Assembly (NCBI GenBank): GCA_014084085.1
Contig: NPFB01000122.1
Coordinates: 1 to 64,000, forward strand
Reading direction: 5' to 3'
DNA length: 64,000 bases
Source: Hondaea fermentalgiana
Taxonomy: Eukaryota > Sar > Bigyra > Thraustochytrida > Thraustochytriidae
Below are positions 10,870 through 23,500 of the stretch, one piece after another. A program made the position numbers and the translations under genes. Numbering within the stretch: the stretch's first letter is position 1; each line of letters starts with the position of its first letter. The notes beneath the pieces were generated by a model, which worked only from the letters and a program-made list of their open reading frames with translations, was not told where the DNA came from and did no database searches.

Positions 10870-11550
10870 GGAGGAGGAGGAGGAGGAGGAGGAGGAGCAA
10901 ATGGAAGAAGGAGCATCTGAGCTCGATGTGCTGGGCTAGGCCACATACCTCGAGTCTTGCCTCTTAATCTACCAACGGATACTTCCGAGATCGGTAAATC
11001 AGATTTGCCGAAGGACCTCTTGAATACAAAAAGATAAAGAATGATCGGAGTTACTGTTATTATTCCGAAGGCTCAACGGCTCTGCTTAGGCACCTGTTAT
11101 TCGCGTGTGTGTGCAAAACTTTGGGTCCCTCTTTAGTAATTGGTTTGTTTGTTTGTTTGCCTTGCTTGCTCGCGTTCACCAAGGCCACACACGCACACTG
11201 ACTGTTTTTATTGCTTATTTACACCTTTACGCAAGGAGAGCGCAAGAGAGAGAGAGAGAGAGAGTCTGTGCGTACGATAGTTGGTTTACTTTGCTGTCTG
11301 GTCAAACCTCGACGCTCTCGACAAGGGCGTCAAGCTCAAGCTCGAGCTCAAGCAAGAGCTTGAGCTTAAATCGAAGCGCCTGAGGCGCAGCAGATTCGCC
11401 ATTGAAGGAGTCCGGCGCATTCTGCGCAGCGAGCGCCGCAGCGACCGTCGCTTGCTCAAGCTCGAGCGCCACTGCTGATTGCACGACGTAAACTAAATTC
11501 ACACATCGACCGGAGAAGGCCTCGTTTGCGTACGCGCGAGCACACCCACG
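10459..11550. promoter_or_regulatory. Divergent spacer between WW/IQ scaffold and dynein genes, repeat-rich
   Basis: About 1.1 kb separating two head-to-head starts. It contains CCTG repeats (about 10631-10660) followed by related CTTGGC repeats, an uninterrupted (CAA)n run (about 10815-10869) passing directly into a (GGA)n run (about 10870-10897), and a (GA)n run (about 11243-11264). No convincing coding frame or RNA gene was seen. If the two genes are co-regulated flagellar genes, the shared promoter elements should lie here. Confidence 0.6.
10815..10897. repeat. (CAA)n-(GGA)n compound microsatellite
   Basis: Roughly 18 CAA units followed without a break by about nine GGA units, in the spacer between the WW/IQ gene and dynein. 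There is no gene across it in a supported frame. Confidence 0.9.
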
Positions 11551-14500
11551 ATGCGTCCATCTTATGGCGGAAGTGGCGGTGGCGGCAACACTACTCCGCG
11601 CTCTCCCGAAAGGCGGCAGCCCCATGGGCGAAGCTCATCTCCACGAAAGCGCTCTCAAAAGCAGCAGCTTCACCAAGATCAGCTAAAAGGTGCTGCTGAA
11701 GCAACCTCGCCCATCAAAGGTCTACGCAAACAAATCAACAGCAATCCACGCCATGATCACGCCGGCGCTGGTGTCTTTTCTGCGTACATTCACAACCTGC
11801 AGGATGATGAACTTGCCTCCGATAGCCGTGATAGCGGTTCCGACAAGGGACCATCTCAACAAAGCTGGCACAAAGGTGCTTCGCGCGAGTCAAAAATTGC
11901 GACCGAACATTCTGAAGAAAAGGAAAGCATTCCGAATGGCGCCGCTGCCGTTGCTCAAGCTGCCCTTGACAGCATCGTTTGGGAGGAGGCAAGCGTGGCA
12001 AGCGCGCTTCGCGCTTGCCATGTATGGCCAACCGGCGAATCAAGCCTGGATCCAGGGTCCGCGTCCATGCTTCCTCTTTCTGCTTACTACGATAAGCTTA
12101 GCGACCCCATCGTTCCGGAAAGTATCAACTTCCCTGTGAGTGGGGCCTCCGTGCTCGCGCGTCCCGAAGACACGGAGTGGGAAGATGCCCGAGTTGAAAG
12201 CTATGACGCCGAAACGGACCGCTACGTTGTCGAGACATGCACAGATGGGGATAATCGATGCGTACAGGTCCCACGTGTTCGGCTTTACTTCCCGTCCGAG
12301 CCCGTAGAGGACTTTGTTCGTCGTTATGTGAGCGCCTATTTCCGTCGCGAGCAGGCCCATCTTCTCATTCGGTACAACTTGTATGTGGACTGCATGCCAG
12401 CCCAAGTCGGGGCTGCCTTGAGTGAGGCGCAGCTGCAGCGCATTGTAAACTATGCTCTTGGGTCCTCCCGTGGGACTGCCAAGGACGCGAAGGCGCGCAT
12501 GGATGTCGCTTCGATGCTCCGCGAGGTGCAGACTCGCTTCGCAAGAACGCTCAACAAGATCGATTTCGACCTGAAAATGAATCGAAGCACACACGAAGCG
12601 TTGCAAAAAGATTCTTTGGAAGAACTCCCTGGCGTGCTACGCGCCGTTGAGCGAGTCGGCGCTGCCCCCGAACAAGGTTGCCTTCCTGTTCCAAGCTACG
12701 ATGCCGAAGCCTGCTACAACGACCTTGTCGCTCGAAGTTTCTTTGCAGATGCTGCGGCACTCGAGGCGCTCGACAGTGTTCACCAGCTTTGCCAAAGGCT
12801 AGGCACAGAGGAGTTCAGGCTCTTTCGTGTTACTCCGGAACCGCAGAGTCTCTCACTTCGCGAGTTTGAGGAGCTTCAACGCGGACAGATCGACACGGTG
12901 GCTGTTCTGCTCACCGACGACTGGACTCAGGCGGCCAAGACCGCAATCAAGTCAAGCATGGGTCGCGATCCCGCGAGGTGGGACCTCGAGTCCAAAGATC
13001 GCGCCGCATACGAGGCCAGTGAGTTGCGTCGCTTCTTCCGCAATGTAAATCTGCGCATGACAGATGCTTTGCACGACTCAGTCGTCGAGAGCATCGAAAA
13101 GTATGGCCGCTTCATTGAGGAGGCGACCCAATACAGAGCTGAGATCGTCTCCTCTGCAGAGATCCATGTCGACTTTCTTTCCGCGTCTGCGAATTCACAA
13201 ACTAAGCCACTCTTTCGCGTCGATCTCGTGGAAGAAGTTCGCCTCCCGCGGCCCAAGGCTGCTGTCGCTGCGGACGGTGAGGACGGAGACGATGGCGATG
13301 GTGAGGACGCCGACGATGATGACGAGGACGAAGAGGCGGGCGGCGCCGATGACGACGAGGGGACCATGAAGGCATTCTTTGGCTACAGCGAGGACCCACA
13401 AGCCTTTGTCGAAAAGGCTCGGAACTTTGTGCGCCTGGGGCTTTGCGCAGTGCAGGGCGTCCCGCAGGTTCAGCGGCTGGCGATGGATAGACTGTACTGG
13501 GGAGAAATTCCCGAGATCGCGACTGTCACGGAGGAGGACCCACTTGTAGAGAAAACGGAAAGCCTCATCAGCACCTCACTCGAAAACTCGTTCGGAGAGC
13601 TTGGCGCTTATCTAGACCAGCTCGACCGTTTCCTTCCCATCTTGCGCCTCGATGTGGACTCCTTCATGGCAGAACTCGAGGAACCCTTTCGCGCGGCCGA
13701 AGAGCGCCTTCAACGCAAGATCGAGCGAGAAGAGCGCCGTGCGGAGCAGCAGCGCCTGAAGGAAGAGAAGGAGCAAGCTTTCAAGGAAGAAGTGGCAAAA
13801 CTTCGTGCCGAGGGCAATGAAACCGAAGCCGCAGCGATGGAGGCGAAGAAGGCAGAGGAGGACGAGGAGGACGAAGACGAGGACGACGATGATGACGACG
13901 ATGACGATGATGACGCCGAGGCTCCAACGCTTGACACTGATCAGATTGCAAAGTATATCAGCGACCACATTCGCGAAAAGGACCGCGTGGAGCTTCTCAT
14001 TCCCGAGGCAGCGAATCTCGGTCTCTTCGAGATCAACTGCAGCAAGCTCCGTCGCGCTCTATCTGAGAAGCACGCTTCAGTGGTCAGTCGCCTACTCGAC
14101 TTTGTATCCCGCTGCACGATCGGCCAGTGCAACAACCTCCTCTCGCGATTTTCTGACATGAACCAGGAGCTCTCCAAATTCCCGCAAAATATTGAAGAGC
14201 TCGTGGAAATTCGAAACTACATGGGGACCATCCCCAACAAGCTTGCCGAAGTTCACGAGGAGATCGCCAAGCTGTGGAAGGGCTATGACCTGCTCGACAA
14301 GTACGAGTACAGACTTGGGAGCAAAGTCTTTGGGCAAAAGTGGCGACTCTTCGGCGGCACCAAGATGATCTTGGACAAGGTGGAGGTCACGACAGAAATG
14401 CTTGACAAAGAGCAAGTGCGATACGCCAACATTCAAAAGGAAAAGCAAGAGGACTTTCTTGTGCACCTCGACAAGCTTTCGAAAGAGGTTGCCAGTTTCA

Positions 14501-17500
14501 GCCAATTCTCCGACTTGCGGCGTATCAAGAGCATTGCACAAAGCGCTGCAGACATTGCAGAGAAGATTCGCAAGGCACAGGCCGATGCTGACCTCTTTAA
14601 CAGTCGCGAAAATCTCTTCGAACAGGAGATGACCGATTACGAGCAGGTTACCGAGATTGCACGCGCTTTCCAGCCGTACGAAAGTCTGTGGCTGACTGTG
14701 AGCGAGTGGATCACAAACGAAGAAGTTTGGAGGACTGGCAAGTTTGCTGACCTCGTTCCAGAGGATATTGAAAAGCAAGTCACGGAGTCCTACAAGATCA
14801 TGAACCGCAGCATCAAATTCTTCCAAAAAGCGGAGCTCCCGCTCATCAAGGAGACGGCAGAGACCATCAAAAGCAAAATTGAGGTCTTTCGTCCATACAT
14901 GCCCATGATTACAGCTCTCCGCAACCCGGGTATGCGAGAGCGTCATTTTGACGTTCTCTCGGAAGAGCTTGGTTTCGAGGTGCGTGCCGACGAGAACTTC
15001 ACCCTCGAGCAAGCGATTGGCCTCAATCTTCACGAGCATTCGGAAACGATTTCCAAGGTTGCAGGTGTGGCTGCCAAAGAGTTCCAAATCGAGCAAGCGC
15101 TCGACAAAATGGAGCACGAGTGGGAAAACGTTTATCTCGACTGCAGACCATACAAGGACACGGGAACCTTTGTTCTTGGTGGCATCGATGAAATCATGGC
15201 AATTCTTGATGAGCACATCACGATGACGCAGGCCATGCAGTTCTCAAGCTTCAAAGGTCCCTTTGTGGAGCGTATCGATGACTTTGATCGCAAGCTGCTC
15301 ATGACTTCGGAAGTTCTCGAGGAGTGGATTGCCGTGCAGCGCAATTGGCTGTACCTGCAGCCTATTTTTGAGTCGCCCGATATCAACAAGCAACTTCCAG
15401 CAGAAGGCAAACGGTTTTCGAGTGTCGACAAGAACTGGCGTACGACACTGCTCCAGGCCTCGCAGCAAGCGAAAGCGTTAGAATTTTGCCCAAACCCCAA
15501 GTTGCTCGCAATGTTTGCCGAAAGCAACAAACTGCTCGACATGGTAAGCAAAGGTCTTAGCGACTACCTTGAGACCAAGCGCGGAGGCTTTTCGCGCTTC
15601 TACTTTTTGTCGAACGACGAGCTCTTGGAGATCCTTTCAGAGACAAAGGACCCGCAAATGGTCCAGCCGCACTTGAAAAAGTGCTTTGAGGGTATTCGTT
15701 CCGTCTTTTTCAGCGAAGATATGCACATTACAGACATGAAGTCAAGCGAAGGTGAAGTTGTTCCTTTGGTGGTCCAGGTGGACCCGAACGGCAAAAATGT
15801 GGAAGTTTGGATGACCGAGCTCGAGGATCGCATGATGGACTCTGTCAAGGACGTCATGTGGTCGAGCATGCTCAGCTACGTGGAGACCCCGCGTACGGAG
15901 TGGCTGCAAATGGTGCCCGGGCAGTGCGCTTTGAACGCGTCGCAGTTCCACTGGACCCGCGAGATTGAAGAAGCCATGGACGCAGATGGCAACGCCGGCG
16001 TCGGGCGTTGCTACGAGCAGCAGGTTCGCCAAATCAATGACATGGTGGCCCTTGTGCGAGACCCAGAGCTCAAATCGAACGCGCGTATGACCATCTCGGC
16101 GCTTACTGTGATCGATGTGCATGCGCGTGATGTTACCGACAATCTCTTTCGAGAGGGAGTCAAGGACAAGACCGAATTTTCGTGGATCTCCCAGATGCGC
16201 TACTACTGGCTCAATGGCGAGGCCCTCGAGGGCGACATGCGCGTCATGATGGTGTCCTCGCTACGTCCCTATGGCTACGAGTACCTAGGTAACTCCTTCC
16301 GTCTCGTCATTACGCCTCTCACCGACAAGTGTTATCTGACGCTCATGGGTGCGCTGCAGATGAACCTGGGAGGTGCTCCTGCAGGCCCTGCAGGAACCGG
16401 AAAGACAGAGACCACCAAGGATCTTGCCAAGGCCCTTGCTAAGCAGTGTGTCGTCTTCAACTGCTCTGATGGTCTAGATTACCTAGCCATGGGTAAATTC
16501 TTCAAGGGTCTTGCAAGCTGTGGCGCCTGGGCCTGCTTCGATGAGTTCAATCGCATCGATGTCGAGGTGCTCTCTGTGGTTGCACAACAGATTATGACCC
16601 TGCAGGCGGGAGTCACAGCGGGGCTCACTCGTATCGTTTTCGAAGGTGTCGAAATTAAGCTCAGCGACCAGTTCGCCGTGTACATTACCATGAACCCTGG
16701 TTATGCAGGTCGTACGGAGCTTCCTGATAACCTCAAGGCTCTTTTTCGCCCTGTGGCCATGATGGTTCCCGACTACGCTCTCATTGGTGAAATCATGCTT
16801 TACTCGTTTGGCTACGAAAAAGCACGTATTTGTGCCAAAAAAATGGTTGCGACCTTTCGTCTTAACTCCGAGCAGCTCTCCTCTCAGCCTCACTACGATT
16901 ACGGCATGCGCGCCGTCAAGACAACCATTGTAGCAGCAGGGAACTTGCGACGAGACTACCCCAACGAGGATGAGGAGATTCTTCTTTTGCGTGCCCTTCA
17001 GGATGTCAACTTGCCCAAGTTCCTCAGCCACGACTTGCCGCTCTTTCGAGGCATTATTTCTGATCTTTTCCCAGGCAAGAGTCGCCCAGATATCGACTAC
17101 GGAGCACTGTTGCAGTGCCTGCGCGTGGCAAATCAAAATGCGGGTCTGCAGAACACACCCTGGTTTCTCACCAAGCAGATCCAGCTCTATGAAACCATTG
17201 TGGTGCGCCATGGTCTCATGCTCGTCGGACCGACGGGAGGTGGCAAGTCCCGCAACGTCGAGAACCTTGACACGGCTTTGGGCCTGCTCAAGAAGCGCGG
17301 CATCAAGGGTTTTGCATATGAAAAGATCCACCGGTACACGGTGAACCCCAAGTCCATCACAATGGGACAGCTCTATGGTGAGTTTGATCCCAATACTCAT
17401 GAGTGGCAGGACGGTATTCTCGCAAATATCGTCCGTATTTGCGCCAAGTCGACCACCCCGGACCGCAAGTGGGTCATGTTTGACGGTCCTGTTGATGCCA

Positions 17501-20500
17501 TCTGGATTGAAAATATGAACACGGTGCTTGACGATAATAAGAAGCTCTGTCTCAACTCGGGCGAGATCATGGGACTTAGTCCAGAGATGACGATGATGTT
17601 CGAAGTTGAGGATCTCGAAGTGGCCTCTCCGGCAACGGTGAGCCGCGTGGGTGTCATCTACATGGAGCCCAATACGCTTGGCTCTGACCCAATCATCCAG
17701 AGCTGGATCGAGTATCGACTCCCAAGCATTGTCAAGAACGAGCACAAAGCTCTGCTGCAAAAGCTGTTCGATAATTTCCTTCAGAGCGCCCTGACGCTTC
17801 TGCGACGAAACCTCGCTGAGCCGGTGCCGACGGTAGACAACAATTTGCTGGCAAGCCTTTTGCGCATGATGGACGCGCTCTTCAATCTTCACATGAATAG
17901 CAGCGGTGGCAAGTCTCGCGAAGACGGAGACGGCGAAGGTGATGCGTCTTCTGGAGGACTCGACCTCGATAAGGATCTCGAGCCTCTCTTCATCTTTAGT
18001 TTGGTCTGGTCGCTGGCGTGCACGGTGGATTCGAGCGGTCGCCGAACCTTTGACGGGTGGCTTCGCAACCAAATGGAGCAGAACTCGACCCCTTGCCCTT
18101 TTCCTCGAGAAGGCCTCGTCTACGACTACGTGTGGGATGTTAAGGCACATGCCTGGACGAAATGGATGGAAACGATCCCGCCGTACAAGTACGATAAGGA
18201 TCTCCCCTTTGCCGAAACCATTATTCCAACCTCGGACTCGGTGTGCTACACATTTCTGCTCGACATCCTCACGTGCACGAATCTGCACGTGCTTATGTGC
18301 GGTGACACGGGTACCGGCAAGTCTGTGAACATCAACCGCTACCTGAGCAACGGCATGCCCGCGGACTACATTCCTCTTTGTCTTGCGTTCTCGGCACAGA
18401 CGAGCGCCAATCAGACGCAGGATCTTCTGGACTCGAAAATGGAAAAACGTCGAAAGGGCGTTTTCGGTCCTCCGGCGGGAAAGCGCTTTGTCATCTTCGT
18501 CGACGATCTCAACATGCCCAAGCGCGAGACTTACTTTGCGCAGCCTCCGATCGAGATTCTTCGCCAGTGGTTCACGTATGGCGGCTGGTACGACCGCAAG
18601 GCGCTCACCTTTCGTCAAATTATCGATGTGAACATGGTGGCGGCCATGGGTCCTCCCGGAGGTGGTCGCAATCCGGTCACCCCTCGCATGCTTCGGCACT
18701 ATAATATTATCACTTACACGCCGCTCGAGCAAGAGAGTATGGCCACAATCTTTGGCACGATTCTCGGCAACTTTCTTCGTGACTCCTTCGATGGCGCAGT
18801 GGCGCCCTTGGCCGACCCAATTGTCGACTCAACCATTCAAATTTACGACCGCATTCGCTCCGAGCTGTTGCCTACCCCAAGCAAGTCGCACTATACCTTT
18901 AACATGCGCGACCTCAGTAAGGTCTTCCAGGGTATGCTCATGGTGTCCGCAAAAATCACCAACGGGGTCGACGCGGTCGTCCGACTGTGGGTTCATGAGT
19001 GCCAGCGTGTCTTTCGTGATCGCCTCGTCAATGACGAGGACCGCGATTGGTTCAATAACCTTGTCGTCACCAAGGTTGACAAGGACCTGAAGCTTGACTG
19101 GAACAAGATCAAGCCAGAGACAGAGTACATGATCTTTGGAGACCTTCTCGAGCCGGACAACAAGATCTACCAGGAGATTGTTGAGATTGACACGCTGCTG
19201 CCCGCGATCGAGCAATATTTGGTAGAGTACAATGCCGAGTCCAAAACGCCGATGCACCTGCAGCTTTTCATGGATGCCATTCAGCACGTGAGCCGCATTG
19301 CACGTGTGATTCGCCAGCCCATGGGCAATGCTCTGCTTCTCGGTGTTGGTGGTAGCGGTCGCAAGTCGCTGACGAGACTCGCCGCCTATATCGGAGACTT
19401 TGCAGTCTTTCAAGTCGAAATCGCCAAAGGCTACGGACTCGCAGAATGGCGCGAGGACATCAAGGCCTGCCTTCTCAAAGCAGGCGTGGATGATGTTCAG
19501 GTTGTATTTCTTTTTGACGACTCGCAAATCATCATGTCACAAATGCTCGAAGACATCAATGGTATCCTGAATCAGGGTGATGTTCCAAATCTCTACGCGC
19601 CGGAGGACATGGAGAAGATCATGACCGCGTGCCGTGGTGACTGCGCCAAGCGAAAAATTGCGCCGACAAAGATCAACATCTTTTCTTCCTTCATTCTTCG
19701 CGTCAAGCGAAACGTGCACGTTGTGATGTGCATGAGCCCGGGAACGCCAATCTTCCGTGATCGTCTGCGCATGTTTCCCGCACTCGTCAATTGCTGCACG
19801 ATCGACTGGTTTTCTGAGTGGCCCGATGAGGCGCTCCGAAGTGTCGGCTTGGGTATCATGCAAGTCGAGGATCTCCAGTTGGGAGATCATCTCGACAACG
19901 TTGTCGAGCTGTTCAAGGTATTTCATCAAAGCGTCGCCAACAAGTCCCGCGACTTTTTTGAGGAGCTTCGAAGGTACAACTACGTAACCCCGACGTCGTA
20001 CCTGGAGCTCCTTACTACTTTCAAGAACCTTTTGCAGGTGAAACGCGATGAGGTGCAGCAGAAGAAGCAGCGCCTTCAAATCGGTCTCGATAAGCTCACG
20101 ACCACAGCGGCGCAAGTTGCTGATCTGCAGGTCCAGCTCACGGACATGCAACCTGTCCTCGCCAAGACACAGGTTGAAGTCGACGAAATGATTGTGCAAA
20201 TCAAAAAGGACAAGGCCGCTGCGGACGAGACCAAGGCCATCGTATCCAAGGAGGAAGAAGCTGCTCAGGAAAAGGCACAGGCCACCAAGGCCATTGCCGA
20301 CGATGCTCAGCGGGATCTCGACGAAGCTCTTCCGGCTCTCGACGAGGCCGTCAAGTGTCTGAGCAAGCTGAAAAAGGGTGATATTGTCGAGGTTGGCTCG
20401 CTCAAGACCCCTCCTTCCGGTGTCAAGCTGACAATGGAAGCCGCGTGCATCATGTTTGAGGTCAAGCCCAAGATGGTTGCGGATCCAGCAAACATGGGCA

Positions 20501-23500
20501 AGAAAGTCAAGGACTATTGGGAGCCTGCGCAAAAAACGCTGCTCAATGATGCCAACAAGTTTCTGGAGCGACTCTTTAACTTTGACAAGGACAACATTCC
20601 AGACAAGGTAATTCGTGAGATTGAGGCGTACATGCAGAATCCTGATTTCACACCCAAGGAAATTGAAAAGGCGAGTAAAGCATGTACCGCCATTTGCATG
20701 TGGGTCCGCGCCATGCACAAGTATCACTTCATTGCCCTCGGCGTCGAGCCAAAGCGGAAGAAGCTCGCAGAGGCCGAGGCGGAGCTTAAGGTCACCATGG
20801 AAAAGCTTGACAAGGCTCGCTCCGAGCTGCAGGCAGTCATGGACAACATTCAAGCTCTCGAGGACGGCTACAACCAGTCTGTGGCCAAGAAGGAGCAACT
20901 TGCGCGAGATGTTGAGCAGTGCAGCGCTCGCCTCGACCGCGCGCAAAAGCTCATCGGCGGTCTCGGCGGCGAGAAGGATCGCTGGACGTCTGCCGTGGCG
21001 CAGTTCGAAACCGACTACGTAAACCTCTTGGGAGATGTGCTCATCTCGAGTGGTGCAATCGCCTACCTTGGACCCTTTACTAGCGTCTACCGTTCTGCAC
21101 TCACCGATGTCTGGATTGAGGAGCTCATGCGTCTTAAAATTCCTCATACCCCGGGCGTAGATATCATCAAGACGCTCGGTGAACCAGTGGTCATTCGTGG
21201 CTGGAACATCGCTGGACTTCCCGACGATGCACACTCTGTGCAGAATGCAATCGTCATGGAGAAGGCCCGTCGATGGCCTCTGCTTATTGATCCTCAAACT
21301 CAGGCCAACCGTTTCATCAAGAATCTTGGCAAGGAGAGCGTCAATGGGATCGAGGTCGTCAAGCAAAGTGACAAGAACCTCATTCGCTGTCTCGAGAACG
21401 GTGTGCGCTTTGGAAAATGGGTTCTCATGGAAAATGTGGGTACAAAGCTGGATGCAGCCTTGGAGCCAGTGCTTCTGCAACAGACCTTTATTCAGGATGG
21501 CCAGGTCATGATGAAGCTCGGTGATAACACTGTGCCTTATCACGAGGAGTTTCGATTCTTTATGACTACCAAACTCCCAAATCCGCACTACCCACCCGAA
21601 GTGGCGGTCAAGGTGAGCTTGCTGAACTTTAGCATCACGCCGCGAGGTCTCGAAGAGCAGTTGCTTGGTATTGTCATGGTAAACGAGCTCCCTGAACTGG
21701 AGCAGCGCAAGAATGAAATTGTCGTGCAGAATGCTGAAATGGGCAAGAAGCTCAAGGAGATCGAGGACACTATTTTGTACATGCTCTCCAACTCGCAAGG
21801 TAATATTTTGGACGATGCCGAGCTCATCGAAACGCTTGCGACTTCCAAGGTAACCTCGCAAGAAATCAACACCAAGGTCGCGGAATCCAAGGAGACGGAG
21901 AAGGAGATTGATGCAGAGCGTGAAAAGTATCGCCCCTTTGCAAAGCGAGGTTCCATTCTCTACTTTGCCATTGCCGACCTTTGCATCATTGATCCCATGT
22001 ATGAGTACTCGCTTCAGTGGTACAGCCAGCTCTTTGCGCAAGGTATCCTCAACAGCGAGCCAAAGAGCGATATCGAAGAGCGCCTCGAAGTTCTCAAGGA
22101 CTTCTTCACCTATATGCTCTATGAGAATGTCTGTCGTAGTCTCTTTGAGAGGCACAAGCTGATGTTCTCCTTCAACCTCGTCATCAAGATTCTCCAGGGT
22201 GACGGCCTCGTCGATAGTGCCGAATACCGTAATCTGCTCACCGGACAGGGATCGGGACGCGTCTCAGACCTCGCTAAGCCGCAGGGTGCAGAGTGGGTGA
22301 CTGACAAGATGTGGGGTGACATTCAGAGCGTCTCGACGCTGCCGGCATTACATGGTTTCGAGGACTCTTTCGTCGAGCACGTTGCCGACTGGAACCTGTT
22401 TTTTGACTCTGAAACATGTTTCGAAGACTCGCTTCCTGGTGGCTGGGACGACCGCGTGAACGAGCTGCAGCGCATGCTCATCTTGCGCGCGATCCGCCCC
22501 GACAAAATCTCGAACTCGGTGCAGAACTACATTGTCAACAGGTTCGGACAGCGTTTCATCGAGCCGCCTCCCTTTGAAATCAAAAAGTGCTTTGACACAT
22601 CCGTGGTCACAACGCCCTTGATCTTCGTGCTCACCAGTGGTAGTGATCCGACCAAGTCATACTTTGAGTTCGCAGAGACGATGGGAATGGCGGACAAGCT
22701 CAAGAGCATTTCGCTTGGCCAAGGTCAAGGACCCATTGCGGCCCGAATGATCGAGGAGGGCATTTCCAAGGGCATGTGGATCCTTCTCCAGAACTGCCAT
22801 CTTGCAAGTTCCTGGATGGACGAGCTTGAGCGCATCGTCGAAGAGATCAAGCCAGAGACCACGAATCCAGAATTCCGCTTGTGGCTGACGTCGATGCCTT
22901 CCAAGACCTTTCCTGTATCCGTCTTGCAGGATGGTATCAAGATGACCATGGAGCCCCCCAATGGAATGCGGGCCAATCTTCGCGGTGTCTACTTCAAGTT
23001 TGACGACGATCAGCTCAAGGCTACCACCAAGCCTGGTGTATACATGCGCCTCCTGTTTGGACTTTGCTTCTTCCATGCACTCATCCAAGAACGACGCAAG
23101 TTTGGCCCGCTTGGATGGAACGTCCCCTACGAGTTTAACGAGACTGATCTGGAAATCTCGCAGCGTCAGTTGGAGATGTACCTGGACGAATACGAGGAAA
23201 TTCCATTCGAGTGTTTGAAGTTTCTCACGGCGCGCATTAATTATGGTGGCCGTGTAACAGACGCCATTGACATTCGCACCATGGATGTCCTCCTGGAGCA
23301 ATTCTACCAGCCGGACGCGCTCAATGATGGCTTCAAATTCTGTCCGCGTGAAGAGTACTTTTCACCAGCGGTCGACGAGGACAATCCCATCCGTGGATAC
23401 CGTACATACATTGAAGGTCTTCCGGTCAACGCGCCACCGGAAGTCTTCGGAATGAACACAAACGCCAACATCACGTCGGCCCTGCAAGAAACAAATGAGA

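Noticed and set aside
16483..22155. Long minus-strand open frames (749 and 872 codons) opposite the dynein gene
   Set aside because: They lie wholly antisense to conserved AAA and stalk coding sequence, their translations have no domains, and they follow from the codon bias of the sense gene.
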